From: JAGPCK01 sp964535575
GTDB taxonomy: Bacteria; Bacteroidota; Bacteroidia; UKL13-3
Reading direction: 5' to 3'
Assembly: GCA_964535575.1 (NCBI GenBank)
Contig: CAZHTC010000006.1
Span: 104,657-168,656 of the forward strand
Length of the DNA stretch: 64,000 nucleotides
Shown here: positions 44,501 through 54,647 of the stretch, one piece after another
How the letters are laid out: every line of letters starts with the position of its first letter
How positions within the stretch are numbered: position 1 is the stretch's first letter
Translations under genes and position numbers: made by a program
Notes under the pieces: generated by a model
Database searches by the model: none
The model's input: the letters and a program-made list of their open reading frames with translations, nothing else
Told to the model about the DNA's origin: nothing

Positions 44501-47500
44501 ACACTTGGAACGGTAACAGGAGCTTCTGCCTCGAACACCGTGACATTGAAACCTGCTACCTCAGTAAATGCAACTATTATAGGTGCTAATACCGGTAGTG
44601 CAATTATTCGTTTAAACGGAACTGATTATTTTACTATTGACGGTTCAAACAATGGTTCAAGCACCCGTAATCTTACTATTCAAAACAATGTTAACACAGC
44701 AACATCCGCTGTGGTATGGCTGGCCAGCCAGGGTACTGCAGCCGGATGTACTTATGTTACCATCAAAAATTGCAATATTACGCTAAACCCAACCATTAGC
44801 AGCAATGGTACTGTAGGTATTTTGTTAGGAGGCACTACCATTTCTACTACAGGAACTGGCGCAGACAATGATTACGTAACCATTGATAACAACACTATAA
44901 AAGCCTGCGGATACGGTATTATTGCCAATGGAGTTGCAACAACAGGTGAATTGAATAACCTGGAGATTAAGAATAACCTAATCGGGTCAACAGGAACTGA
45001 TATTGTTTTCACCCGTGGAATAGATATTCAAAACACCACAACTGGTTCAAAAATATACGGTAACGAAATATTCAATTTGAATGTAAATTGGGGTGCAAGT
45101 GCTGTTACCATGGCTGGAATTTATATTCAGGGCAGCACTAATAATACGGAGATATATAAAAACAAAATCTATGATATTATTAATACTACTACTGCCAATT
45201 CAACTGCCACTGCAGCCATAGGTATTGGTACCAGTTTAGTTACTACTACCAATTCTCTTTCTATATACAATAATTTAATTTACAATTTAAAAGCGCATGC
45301 CACATCCGTAGCGGCCACTTCCACAGGAGGCACCTGGGGAATAAGACTATATGGAGGGACATCGAACAAGGTTTATTATAATACAGTATATCTAAGCGGA
45401 ACAGTTACACATGCTGCAGCTACCGCCCTAAGCATGAGTGCCTGCTTACTTATTGGTACCACACCAACCACGGCCCTTGATGTGCGAAACAATGTTTTTG
45501 TGAACACAATCGAACTTGCCTATACCGGTTCAAATTCGTATAGTATATATTATAATTTTACTACTTCTTTTACCGGTTTAACATCTAACAACAACTGCCT
45601 GTACGGAGTTAATGGGGCCTCCAATACCACCTATAATGCAGGGTATTACAATAGCTCGGCTCAGACAAACTTCACCACCAACTGGCAATCGGTGCACAAT
45701 ACTGCTTCGCAGGAAACTTCTTCTATTGGTACAAACCCCAATTTGAATAGCACCAGTAATATGATACCCCTTGCATCCAGTCCGGTGGCTGGGGCCGGCA
45801 CCAACATTTCTGCGGTTACCACCGATTATGAAGGAACCACCCGTAACGGTTCAACTCCTTATATTGGGGCGTATGAAAAAGACGGAGATTTTGATGCACC
45901 GGTAATTTCCTATACTGTACTTGGCAACACCGGATCTACCAGCAATCGTACCATTACAGCCACCATTACTGATAACGCTACAGGTGTTCCCACATCAGGT
46001 TCTACAGCTCCACGCATCTGGTTTCGCAGAACGGTTCCCAGCGTCAGTTCATGGGCCAATACCACCGGGTCGCTTGCCACTGGAAACGGAACCAACGGTA
46101 CTTGGGATTTCACTATTAATTATTCGGCCCTGAGTATTACTCCTACTGCAGGAGAAACGTATCAGTATTATGTAGTGGCGCAGGATCAGGCCACCCCCCC
46201 CAATATGGGATACAGCCCTTCTTCGGGAGCATCACACTCCAGCGTGAGCAGCCAAACTACAGCACCTACAACCCCTAATTCATACAACGTGGTTACACCT
46301 TTAGCTACCTCTTTGTACGTGGGTGCTACCTATACCTACACCTCGTTAACCGGAACAGGTGGGTTGTTTGAGGCTATTAACAACACCTCCCTTGGCGGAA
46401 ATACTACTGTATTTATTAGAAGTAATCTGAGCGAAGATGGAACCAATGCTTTGCAAAATTCAGGTTTGAACGGCTATACGCTTACCATTAAGGCAGACAC
46501 CAGTCAGTCACCCATTCTTATCAGTAACAGTTCAGATTTGAGCCAGTCAATGATCAGGTTGATGGGGGTAAGCGGAGTAACCCTTGACGGACGTTATAGT
46601 GGTAGCGGCACCAACCTACGCATTATTAATACTCATGCTACGGCAGCAAGTTGTTATGCCGCATTGGAAATAAATAACGGAAGTACCTCAAACACCATCA
46701 GAAATTGCATTTTCGAAACCAATGCTTCCACCACCTCACGCGGAACCATTGTTATAGGAACTACAGGTACCAACTCGGGAAATACCATTAAAGCAAACAT
46801 CATTCGCGATGCACAGGGTACCCCGGGTACCGCAGGAGTTCCGGGTGTTGCCATATATATTGGTAACAGCAGCAACAATGGCAGCCAAACCATTGGAGGG
46901 TCAGCTGCGTCAGATGGAAATGATATTAGCAACTTTACTTCTGTGGGAATAATGAATTTCTCTGCTTCCGACCAAACTATTCAAAATAATTCTGTACACC
47001 ATACCAGTGCGCGTACCACTACCACCTATCAAATCAGAAGTGATGCCGGTAACAACCATACCATTAGCGACAACAAAATTTATATGGATGGGGGTTCCAG
47101 CAGTGCGGCATTTTATGGTATTTACACAGTAGGAAGTTGCAACAACGTTACTATTTCGGGCAATAGCATCGGTGGGGCAACCTCCACGCGATCGGGTACG
47201 GCTTTAACCATTTCAGGTTCGGTAAGTTTTTATGGAATTTACATGACGGCAGGTACCACAACCGCAGGTAGTATCCAGGGAAATACAGTTGGAAATATTA
47301 CCACCGCGTATAGTATCTATGGTATTTATGTTGCAGCAGGAAATGTGAATATTGGTACAACAACAGGTAATACTATAGGCGGTTCGGCAGGAGATGCACT
47401 TACTTTAACTGGTAGTTTAGATCACTCAACAGTACATTTGATTACCACAGGTACCATTAATTTTGAAAACAATACCATTGGGAATATAACTTACAGCGGT

Positions 47501-49513
47501 GCATCAAATTATCGAACAGGAGGTTTGGATCTCGCGTCAACAGGCACCTATGTTGTAAAAAACAATACGATTAAAGATATTACCAGCAATAGCTCTAACA
47601 CAACTATCACCAGTGCCTATAATCCCATCGGGATTTACATCAGCAGTAGTATAGGAGCTTCCAGCAATGTAGAGGGCAATACCATTTATAATATTTATAA
47701 TAATAATACCGGAACTGCAGCCTATATAGCCGAAGGTATTCGCGTTGCCGGTTCTGTAGCATCTGGGGCTACCATCAAACGTAACCGTATTTATAATATA
47801 AAAGCAGACGGTACGGGCACCGGCACATCTTCTCCTGTCGTGATGGGGATTTACACCAGCACTGGGGCCACAACATTTGCCAATAATCAACTTACCGTTG
47901 GCAATGGTGCCGGCAATGAAAGCAGGATTTATGGCATTTACCTGAATGGAACCGGTAGCGAAAATTTTTATTACAACAGCATTGTAATAAACGGTACAAC
48001 TGCCTCAGGTACCAATAAAACGTATGCTTTTTATCGTGGTTCTTCTTCTACCTCGGGAACTAAAAATATACAGAACAATATTTTGTTCAATATGCGCACA
48101 GGTGGTACCGGTGACCATGTCGCCATCGGCACCTCATCCACTACAGGATGGGCCTCGATAACCAGCAATTACAATTTATTGGTTTCAGGTTCTTCTTCTA
48201 CCATTGGTGATTATGCAGGTACAGTTTACAGTTTTGCCAACTGGCAAACCACGGCTGGTAAAGATGCCAATTCAGTGAGTGAAGTAACGGCCAATCTTTC
48301 TTCTTCCAATTTGTTCAGTGCTACATCTACAGGCAACCTTAACATACAAACAGGTAATGTAGAGTGCTGGTACTTAAACGGACGAGGGGTGCAGATAACT
48401 GGCCAGACCGAAGATTATGGCAGTACCAGCGCGGGCCGTTCTACTACCCTTGCCGGTGGAGGTACCGATATTGGTGCTGATGAGTTTACTCCTTCTGTTA
48501 ATCCTCCTGATGTGACAGTGAGTGGTACCCACAGTACCAGCGGTACAGAGACCTTTACTTTTGCCGGCCGAACAGTGGCCACTATAACCTGGGGATCGGG
48601 TGGTACATTGCCAACCCTGAGCAGTTATAAATACTGGCCAGGCAGCTGGCCAAACGATTTGACTAACAATGGTACCGCAACAGGCGCAACCTACACTAAC
48701 GCATACTGGGTTATTAATGTGAGTGGTGGGTCAGGTTATACTTATGATATTACATTGTACTATGATGACGCTTTACTGGGAACAATAGCCACGGAGGCTA
48801 ATATGGTTGTGGCCAAAAAAGCAACCGGAACGGCCGGTACCTGGGGGTTGCGGTCTACTACCATCAATACAACATCCAACACATTAACCGTTTCAGGTCT
48901 TACCAGCTTCTCTGAATTTGCCGGAAGTGAAAATGCGACTCCGCTTCCTGTGGAATGGTTGAGTTTTACGGGTAAAAATGTATTGGATAACGTAGAGTTG
49001 AACTGGACTACAGCCAGCGAAAAAAACAACAAAGAATTTGTTGTAGAACGCAGTTCCGATATGTTAAATTTTGAAACAGCAGGGGTGATAAAAGGTAAGG
49101 GCAATAGCAATACCCCATCTGATTATCGCTTTACCGATGTAAAACCCTTCAATGAGGTTAGCACGCTTTACTACCGCATCAAACAAGTCGACTTTAACGG
49201 AGACTTTGAATACAGTTCGGTTATAGCAGTAAGCAAGGACAAAGTAGGTAATGGTGTAACCATTGAAACGATAAATCCGAATCCGTTTACCCAACAATTA
49301 CATGTTACATTGAATCATGTATCAGAAGGCAATGTAACGATTGCGGTGTACGATATGAGTGGTAAAGTACTCTATACCCACACCCAAATTACCGGCAGCG
49401 GTAAACTGGTAATTGACCTGAATGAATTGAGTAGCCTGCCCGAAGGAGTTTACCTTTTAAGTGTAACCAACGGCAACGAAACCATCAGACAAAAACTGGT
49501 GAAGGTGAAATAA
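41546..49513 (+). CDS. Giant T9SS-secreted beta-helix protein
   Basis: 2655 residues. A signal peptide ends IVHAQ near residue 29. An N-terminal beta-rich domain (about 30-265) includes NIAPWWDDM. Three long right-handed parallel beta-helix regions follow, each opened by a related header (GTYTVGSGGNYPTLTEAI, GTYTIGASGSYTSITSAF, LYVGATYTYTSLTG). They are filled with short coils of the type IYNNTI, VYFNSIG, NNTIGNI. Two linker domains (DYQAPTISYTALGN and DFDAPVISYTVLGN) separate them. A domain starting LPVEWLSFTGK and a T9SS type A sorting domain (INPNPFTQQLHV) close it. Beta-helices of this kind often bind or cut polysaccharides; I see no catalytic site. A C8 tract lies at 46194-46201. Confidence 0.87.
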   Translation: MIALHYLSGKYRRILPLFLVLISGIVHAQVAYELTRYTNSYSAISVGGGATQISTTGTNLGDFTTTGGVANADDGAAIISLPFSLNYCGTFYDPTTSYLNICTNGNACLLTGSVTNASKQVTGGNTVFYTTSAPNANIAPWWDDMALGTGSVLYKLNVSGSDSSFTIQWTDILSYYTGSTRTINFQIVIYAGTHSSKPSYIEFNYGSISATGGYTSESASIGLKNATGGNGNYLDAVTGSKNLSTYYLHTDNWPGNRSFRFAPNGSVATLSAGTYTVGSGGNYPTLTEAIADVNHRGVSGAVTLSLTQSSYSGSTTGGEMFPVALGPVGTSSNTITIQPASGRSTLSSTGWASGALVNTQSGSATTIFSTTSEPVLSLLGSDYVTIRNIDIAISGTNNYLDYGIALRNYSATDGATNNTIRDFSVTLARANTGSHGVHVGCTYTPTASSGTNSTNKLYNFAISNVYTGIRFDGSTTTTYPATGNEIGTISGGTSYVGSASTSNDIGNGSTTGYGIYSQYGGVQIFNTTIQNVTGTSTNSVYGIYILYPGNGTKIYNNTIKNISSTYTTSTTPVVYGIFFSTSSLTGTNTVEIYNNQIANLSQGYASTASTAFTMYGIYLPTTSTATTTFKVYFNSIGITGNALSNSTCLRVATATPVYDIKNNVLGNLTGSQSTSKHYCIYTSVASGSFGASGSVMNYNCYYLANTTNGFVGYTSTTDRTAISDLITAYSGTNANSVSGNPLFSSATNLAPTSNSSSLYQTGVTISGYATDITGATRGSSPSIGAYDAPGDYQAPTISYTALGNKTTSNFTTSSFATITDNNTVDTVSGTRPRLYYKKSTDNDAFVGNTSSDNGWKWVEANGTTSPFDFTVNWGIINGGSVSLGNTIQYFVVAQDMATTPNISSSPASGFVGTTVSNITSTPWTPNSFTIVNAPLSGTYTIGASGSYTSITSAFADMTTRGISGAVTFELTDATYNTTSGETFPITLGTVTGASASNTVTLKPATSVNATIIGANTGSAIIRLNGTDYFTIDGSNNGSSTRNLTIQNNVNTATSAVVWLASQGTAAGCTYVTIKNCNITLNPTISSNGTVGILLGGTTISTTGTGADNDYVTIDNNTIKACGYGIIANGVATTGELNNLEIKNNLIGSTGTDIVFTRGIDIQNTTTGSKIYGNEIFNLNVNWGASAVTMAGIYIQGSTNNTEIYKNKIYDIINTTTANSTATAAIGIGTSLVTTTNSLSIYNNLIYNLKAHATSVAATSTGGTWGIRLYGGTSNKVYYNTVYLSGTVTHAAATALSMSACLLIGTTPTTALDVRNNVFVNTIELAYTGSNSYSIYYNFTTSFTGLTSNNNCLYGVNGASNTTYNAGYYNSSAQTNFTTNWQSVHNTASQETSSIGTNPNLNSTSNMIPLASSPVAGAGTNISAVTTDYEGTTRNGSTPYIGAYEKDGDFDAPVISYTVLGNTGSTSNRTITATITDNATGVPTSGSTAPRIWFRRTVPSVSSWANTTGSLATGNGTNGTWDFTINYSALSITPTAGETYQYYVVAQDQATPPNMGYSPSSGASHSSVSSQTTAPTTPNSYNVVTPLATSLYVGATYTYTSLTGTGGLFEAINNTSLGGNTTVFIRSNLSEDGTNALQNSGLNGYTLTIKADTSQSPILISNSSDLSQSMIRLMGVSGVTLDGRYSGSGTNLRIINTHATAASCYAALEINNGSTSNTIRNCIFETNASTTSRGTIVIGTTGTNSGNTIKANIIRDAQGTPGTAGVPGVAIYIGNSSNNGSQTIGGSAASDGNDISNFTSVGIMNFSASDQTIQNNSVHHTSARTTTTYQIRSDAGNNHTISDNKIYMDGGSSSAAFYGIYTVGSCNNVTISGNSIGGATSTRSGTALTISGSVSFYGIYMTAGTTTAGSIQGNTVGNITTAYSIYGIYVAAGNVNIGTTTGNTIGGSAGDALTLTGSLDHSTVHLITTGTINFENNTIGNITYSGASNYRTGGLDLASTGTYVVKNNTIKDITSNSSNTTITSAYNPIGIYISSSIGASSNVEGNTIYNIYNNNTGTAAYIAEGIRVAGSVASGATIKRNRIYNIKADGTGTGTSSPVVMGIYTSTGATTFANNQLTVGNGAGNESRIYGIYLNGTGSENFYYNSIVINGTTASGTNKTYAFYRGSSSTSGTKNIQNNILFNMRTGGTGDHVAIGTSSTTGWASITSNYNLLVSGSSSTIGDYAGTVYSFANWQTTAGKDANSVSEVTANLSSSNLFSATSTGNLNIQTGNVECWYLNGRGVQITGQTEDYGSTSAGRSTTLAGGGTDIGADEFTPSVNPPDVTVSGTHSTSGTETFTFAGRTVATITWGSGGTLPTLSSYKYWPGSWPNDLTNNGTATGATYTNAYWVINVSGGSGYTYDITLYYDDALLGTIATEANMVVAKKATGTAGTWGLRSTTINTTSNTLTVSGLTSFSEFAGSENATPLPVEWLSFTGKNVLDNVELNWTTASEKNNKEFVVERSSDMLNFETAGVIKGKGNSNTPSDYRFTDVKPFNEVSTLYYRIKQVDFNGDFEYSSVIAVSKDKVGNGVTIETINPNPFTQQLHVTLNHVSEGNVTIAVYDMSGKVLYTHTQITGSGKLVIDLNELSSLPEGVYLLSVTNGNETIRQKLVKVK

Positions 49514-50036
49514 TTTTTTGTACTTCTCTCAAACAAAAAGAGGCAGTCACCGTGACTGCCTCTTTTTGTTTGGATATTTTGTCATTGTATTAGCCATCCT
49601 TCTTCAGGTAACATTCTTTTTTTAGCCTTAACAAGCGGTTAGCTACTTTACCCAACCACCTTAAAAAGGTATTGGCCGAATTTGGCAAAAGAAATAAGGG
49701 TAGTAACCCCAAAAAATGGTAATGACCACACGCCTATGACATAAATTGTTTTAAATCAGTTGATTATTTTTCAAAAAGAATAAAATCAGGTCTTTTTCCC
49801 ATTTTTGTGTTTTGTTATTTCAAAAGTTTACAAATCAGAATGCTAAATGCGGCTCCTTAGCTTCTCTTTAATGATTTATGTCGCAGGAATAATTTTTATC
49901 GGCCTCATTATCTTGGCATAAAATTGAAAAAATAGAAGTAAACTTGTAATTAGAGAATACTATGCTTTTAAAAAGCTGGTTTCACAAAGACAGGATAGAC
50001 GCTCATTTAAACTAAAAATAAATTTAACAGCAATAT
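49514..50036. other. Intergenic region between two giant secreted-protein genes
   Basis: 523 bp. It holds the terminator above and an AT-rich stretch in which I find no ORF with coding character, no tRNA and no perfect -7 element. The promoter of the next gene must be here but is not obvious. Confidence 0.5.
49531..49571 (+). terminator. Very strong terminator after the beta-helix gene
   Basis: 20-bp perfect inverted repeat (49531-49550 with 49552-49571) centred on one base, GAGGCAGTCAC/GTGACTGCCTC flanked by A and T runs. Confidence 0.9.
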
Positions 50037-53000
50037 ATGGAAATGCTTACAATGCAAAAGCAAACCAAAGGTAGAGTAAAGCGCGGAATGGCAATGCGAT
50101 GTTTGAAATCCTGCACTTTTTTTTGGGTTGTATTTATCATTTGTGCCAACTCTTTTGCACAGGCACCTGCTATTGTTTCTTTTACCCCTGCAAATGGCCC
50201 GGTTGGTACAGCAGTAACTATAACGGGCGTTAATTTAAACAGCCTATTATCATTCACCATAGGCGGAGTTCCTGCAATTGAAATTTCAAACAATGGAAGT
50301 ACATTGGTAGGAATGGTAATGCCAGGTGCTACCAACGGTAATGTTTCCATTAGTACAGCGGGAGGCTCTACCACCAGCGGTTCATCTTACACGGTAACGT
50401 CAACTTATTTTCCTGCTTCTCAGCAGGGAAATAAGTTAGTTGGTACAGGTGCTGTTGGAGCTTCCATGCAAGGGTATTCGGTTGCTATAAGCGGAGATGG
50501 AAATACAGTAATTGTAGGAGCCCCAAACGATAACAGTAACGAAGGAGCGGCATTTGTTTTTGTCAGAAGTGGTGGGGGGTGGACACAAGAGGCAAAGTTA
50601 GTTGGAACCGGAGCTATCGGTGTGGCACAACAAGGGATTTCAGTGGCCTTAAACGGTGATGGGAACACAGCTGTGGTGGGAGGATATGTAGATAACTCAG
50701 ATCAGGGTGCAGTGTGGGTATTCACCCGATCGGGAGGCACCTGGACACAACAGGCAAAATTAGTAGGCACATCACCGGCATCTCCTGCACGACAAGGGTC
50801 TGCCGTGTCAGCTAGTGCTGATGGAAATACAATTCTGGTTGGAGGGAATAATGATAATTTTAATCAGGGAGCTGCCTGGGTTTTTGTACGTAGTTCAGGT
50901 ACATGGAGCCAGCAAGGAGGTAAACTGGTTGGAACCGGCAATGTGGGTAGCGCCAGCCAGGGCTCTGCTGTTGCACTGAGTGCAGACGGCAACACAGCCG
51001 TTTTAGGGGGTACAGATGATAACACTTTTACAGGAGCTTCATGGATATTTGTTCGAAGTGGAGGAGTGTGGAGTCAGCAGGGAAGTAAGCTAGTTGGTTC
51101 CGGTAGTATTGGCAGTGCCTATCAGGGTAGTGGGGTATCATTAAGTGCAGATGGAAATACAATGATAACGGGAGGGTATAATGACAACAGCGGTATAGGA
51201 GCTTCCTGGGTTTTTACCCGCAGTGGCGGTACATGGACGCAACAGGCTAAACTCACTGGTACAGGTAATACAGGTCTCTCAGGTCAGGGTTATGCAGTGA
51301 GTTTAAGTGCGGATGGGAATACGGCATTTATTGGGGGTAACTGGAACAACGCGAACCGGGGAAGTCAGTGGGTTTTTACCCGCAGTGCCGGTACATGGAC
51401 GCAACAGGGAAATCCGATCACAGGTACAGGTGGAACTGGCTCCTCACAACAAGGTTATTTCGTAGGTTTAAGTGCAGATGGAGGTACAGCGGTTTCTGGT
51501 GGATTTGCCGATAATGCCAACACCGGAGCAGCATGGATTTTTATTCCGTCTGTAGTACCAACTATTATTTCTTTTTCTCCATCAAGTGGGGTAACCGGCA
51601 GTTCAGTGACCATTACGGGAACTAATTTTAATACCACCCCTTCCAATAATATCGTTTACTTTGGAGCCACTCAGGCTACTGTTACCGCATCGTCTTCTAC
51701 TTCTCTTTCTGTAGTTGTACCGTTGGGTGCCACCTTCGATAAAATAACCGTTATGAACGGAGGCCTGATGGCCTACAGTGCACAATGGTTCCTGCCAGTA
51801 TATACTCCTTCCAAAAGCAGTATAAGCGCCTCCGATGTTCAGGTAAGAACCGATTTCAGTTCGGCCTCTAATATTCATTCTCTCGCCATAGGTGATCTGG
51901 ATAATGATGGTAAAGCAGATATTGCTGCAGTAAATTTTAGTGCAGCAAACCTGGTTTCGGTTTTCCGTAACACTTCTGTCAGCGGCAGCATTACCGCCTC
52001 TTCATTTGCCTCAAATATTGATTTTACTACTGCAAATGCCCCTTACGGTATTGCAATTGGGGATATTGACGGAGATGGTAAGCTTGATTTGGTGGTTACG
52101 AGCAGTGTAACATCAGTGATTTCGATTCTTCGAAACACTTCTTCTCCGGGTTCTGTTTCTTTTGCTGCGAAAGTTGATTTTACAGTAGGGTTATCGCCAA
52201 TGGGTGTGGCTATTGGGGATATTGACCGTGACGGGAAGGCAGACATTGCCGTTGCTAACTCAATTACTAACGACTTGTCGGTGTTAAGAAATACTTCTTC
52301 GCCCGGTAGTTTATTAATGGATACGAAAGTTGATTTTTCGTGCGCTAATACGCCTTATGCTGTTGCTATAGGTGATATAGACGGAGATGAAAAACCCGAG
52401 GTAATCATAGCCAATAAGGGGAGCAATTCCATATCTGTTTTTCGGAATTTGTCATCGGCTGGTGCCATCAGTTTGGCCGGTAAAGTTGATTTTACCACCG
52501 GAAACGCTCCGTTAACGGTGGCCGCAGGAGATATTGACGGGGATACCAAAGCAGATATTTTAACGGCTAATTTTGGCAGCAACAATGCTTCCGTATTTCG
52601 AAACACTTCCTCAATAGGTAGTATTTCTTTTGCATCCCGCAGTGATTTTACTTTAGCTACCCAGCCGGGAAGTGCCGTTTTAACCGATTATGATGGTGAT
52701 GGACTGGCTGACATCATTGCTTCCAATACAAACAGCAACGCGGTTTCTCTGCTTCGCAATACATCAACCATTGGTTCGGTGAGCATGGCTTCAAAGGTGG
52801 ATGTTACCTCCGGACTTTATCCCGCAACGGTGGTTGCCGGTGATTTTGACGGAGACGGATTGCCCGATTTGGCCACAGCCAATTACAGCAGCAATACCCT
52901 TTCGATTTTTCGTAATAACTCAGCAAACTATACTTTTTATTCATCATCTGCTGGTGCGGCTAATTTGCAGAATTTAACCAGTTGGGGAACAGCAACAGAT

Positions 53001-54458
53001 GGTAGCGGAGCTAACCCCGTTTCATTTTCAAATTCAAGTTACATTTTCCAGTTGGCCAATGGACCCGGAAATGTGTATACCATAAATGGGGACCTGTCCA
53101 TTGCAGGAAAGCTAGTTGTTCCAGGCGGTGCTGCCTTTAGTACGGGTGGTTTTAACCTGAGTATAGGAGATGATATGACGAATGATGGAACGATTTCAGG
53201 GGCTGTTACCTTAAACGGAACTGCCTTACAAACCATCAGCGGTACCGGCATCTTTGCCGATCTTACCATCAACAACAGCAGCGGGGTGATGCTTGCCGGC
53301 AATACCACAATCAGCAATTCACTTACCTTCACTCAAGGAAAGCTGACCATAGGTGGATTTTATCTGATTATGTCTGGCAGTACTTCGTCTATTAACGGGG
53401 CATCCTCATCAAAGTATATTGTTACTAACGGAAATGCAGCGCTGGTTATTCAAAACATTGGGCCTGGCGGACGTACAGGTAATATTACTTTCCCTGTAGG
53501 GAATTCAACTTATAATCCCGCTGTGATAAACAATGCAGGAACACCTGATGATTTTCAGGTATTGGTTTTAGATGATGTGTATGACGCCTACAGTGGATCT
53601 ACCCCAACCGGTTCCATACATAACAGCAATGTGGTCGATCGTACGTGGATTGTAGATGAAGGAACAGCCGGAGGCAGTGATGTAACCCTTACTCTTCAAT
53701 GGAGTGCTGCGGATGAACTGGCCGGGTTTACCCGAACTGATTGCAATGTGTCGCATTACAAGCCAACGGGATGGTCGCCCGACCCGGTATCATCGGCTGC
53801 AGGAGGTTCCAATCCGTACACGCAATCCAGGTCAGGGATTCAAAGTTTCTCTCCATTTGGTGTACACAATAATGGAGGCCCGTTGCCAGTTCAATGGCTC
53901 AGCTTCACCGGCAAAAAAGTATTCGATAACGTACAGTTAAACTGGACAACAGCAAGCGAAATCAACAACAGCCATTTTGAAATTGAACGCTCGGCAGACG
54001 GGAAAAAATTTGAATTTGCCGGAAGGGTGGAAGGGAATGGTACCACCACCCATATCAACTCCTATAAGTTTGTGGATGCCGGTGCCTTTGCAAAAGCAAA
54101 CAGTGATGTGTTGTACTACCGCTTAAAACAGGTTGACTTTAATGGAGATTTCGAATACAGTTCCATCATTGCAGTGAGCAAAGGCAAAACGGGCGATGGG
54201 GTAACTATTGAAACGATAAATCCGAATCCGTTTACCCAGCAATTACATGTTACATTGAATAATGTATCAGAAGGCAATGTAACGATTGCGGTGTATGATA
54301 TGAGTGGTAAAGTACTCTATACCCACACCCAAATTACCGGCAGTGGTAAACTGGTAATTGACCTGAACGAATTGAGTAACCTGCCCGAAGGAGTTTACGT
54401 TTTAAGTGTAACCAACGGCAGTGAAACCATCAGACAAAAACTGGTGAAGGTGCAGTAA
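50037..54458 (+). CDS. T9SS-secreted IPT/TIG, FG-GAP and VCBS repeat protein
   Basis: 1473 residues. A long basic n-region and a signal helix end NSFAQ near residue 42; ATGs at 50043, 50052 and 50094 are also possible starts. In order: an IPT/TIG domain (about 44-120), seven FG-GAP-like repeats (to about 500), a second IPT/TIG domain (about 505-590), seven VCBS-type repeats with calcium-loop motifs such as DIDGDGK (about 600-960), a further beta domain, the LPVQWLSFTGK domain, and a T9SS type A sorting domain (INPNPFTQQLHV). The repeats resemble integrin-like propellers that coordinate calcium outside the cell. The 3' part is mosaic: 206 bp are identical to the next gene and the last ~250 bp nearly identical to the previous one. 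Confidence 0.87.
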   Translation: MEMLTMQKQTKGRVKRGMAMRCLKSCTFFWVVFIICANSFAQAPAIVSFTPANGPVGTAVTITGVNLNSLLSFTIGGVPAIEISNNGSTLVGMVMPGATNGNVSISTAGGSTTSGSSYTVTSTYFPASQQGNKLVGTGAVGASMQGYSVAISGDGNTVIVGAPNDNSNEGAAFVFVRSGGGWTQEAKLVGTGAIGVAQQGISVALNGDGNTAVVGGYVDNSDQGAVWVFTRSGGTWTQQAKLVGTSPASPARQGSAVSASADGNTILVGGNNDNFNQGAAWVFVRSSGTWSQQGGKLVGTGNVGSASQGSAVALSADGNTAVLGGTDDNTFTGASWIFVRSGGVWSQQGSKLVGSGSIGSAYQGSGVSLSADGNTMITGGYNDNSGIGASWVFTRSGGTWTQQAKLTGTGNTGLSGQGYAVSLSADGNTAFIGGNWNNANRGSQWVFTRSAGTWTQQGNPITGTGGTGSSQQGYFVGLSADGGTAVSGGFADNANTGAAWIFIPSVVPTIISFSPSSGVTGSSVTITGTNFNTTPSNNIVYFGATQATVTASSSTSLSVVVPLGATFDKITVMNGGLMAYSAQWFLPVYTPSKSSISASDVQVRTDFSSASNIHSLAIGDLDNDGKADIAAVNFSAANLVSVFRNTSVSGSITASSFASNIDFTTANAPYGIAIGDIDGDGKLDLVVTSSVTSVISILRNTSSPGSVSFAAKVDFTVGLSPMGVAIGDIDRDGKADIAVANSITNDLSVLRNTSSPGSLLMDTKVDFSCANTPYAVAIGDIDGDEKPEVIIANKGSNSISVFRNLSSAGAISLAGKVDFTTGNAPLTVAAGDIDGDTKADILTANFGSNNASVFRNTSSIGSISFASRSDFTLATQPGSAVLTDYDGDGLADIIASNTNSNAVSLLRNTSTIGSVSMASKVDVTSGLYPATVVAGDFDGDGLPDLATANYSSNTLSIFRNNSANYTFYSSSAGAANLQNLTSWGTATDGSGANPVSFSNSSYIFQLANGPGNVYTINGDLSIAGKLVVPGGAAFSTGGFNLSIGDDMTNDGTISGAVTLNGTALQTISGTGIFADLTINNSSGVMLAGNTTISNSLTFTQGKLTIGGFYLIMSGSTSSINGASSSKYIVTNGNAALVIQNIGPGGRTGNITFPVGNSTYNPAVINNAGTPDDFQVLVLDDVYDAYSGSTPTGSIHNSNVVDRTWIVDEGTAGGSDVTLTLQWSAADELAGFTRTDCNVSHYKPTGWSPDPVSSAAGGSNPYTQSRSGIQSFSPFGVHNNGGPLPVQWLSFTGKKVFDNVQLNWTTASEINNSHFEIERSADGKKFEFAGRVEGNGTTTHINSYKFVDAGAFAKANSDVLYYRLKQVDFNGDFEYSSIIAVSKGKTGDGVTIETINPNPFTQQLHVTLNNVSEGNVTIAVYDMSGKVLYTHTQITGSGKLVIDLNELSNLPEGVYVLSVTNGSETIRQKLVKVQ
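50427..51545 (+). repeat. Seven FG-GAP-like repeats, ~162-166 bp period
   Basis: Units begin near 50440, 50604, 50765, 50931, 51096, 51258 and 51423, each encoding a pattern like LVGTG...QGYSVALSADGNT, then GAxWVFTRSGGTW. Confidence 0.8.
51850..52925 (+). repeat. Seven VCBS-type repeats, ~159 bp period
   Basis: Calcium-loop codons (GDIDGDGK and variants) recur near 51897, 52061, 52220, 52371, 52530, 52683 and 52841, each followed by a segment like SVFRNTSSxGS. Confidence 0.8.
53937..54142 (+). repeat. 206-bp block identical to 57501-57706
   Basis: Read base by base, the two blocks show no difference. Both encode the segment from LNWTTASEINNSHFEIE to LKQVDF just before the sorting domain. 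Flanking bases diverge at once on both sides. Confidence 0.9.
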
Positions 54459-54647
54459 GATACAAGATTATGAATGTCTTTTTGTTCGAAGGCGCTTGTT
54501 AGAATAATAATATGTACCTCTGGTTTTAGATATTATCTGGTATGGATGAAAATAATGCTATAGATAAAGTGAAAATTCACCGTTTGAACTGAAGGGGTTA
54601 GTCGAAAATACCCAAATTCGGAATCAGGAATAAATTATTCTTGATAT

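Noticed and set aside
47537..47890. 117-codon open frame antisense to the beta-helix gene
   Set aside because: Repeat-rich, Thr/Ser-coding DNA often leaves the opposite strand open; the product has no signal or domain.
50427..52925. Regular repeats that might suggest a CRISPR array
   Set aside because: Units are ~160 bp, imperfect and in frame, encoding propeller or calcium-loop repeats; there are no short identical repeats with unique spacers.
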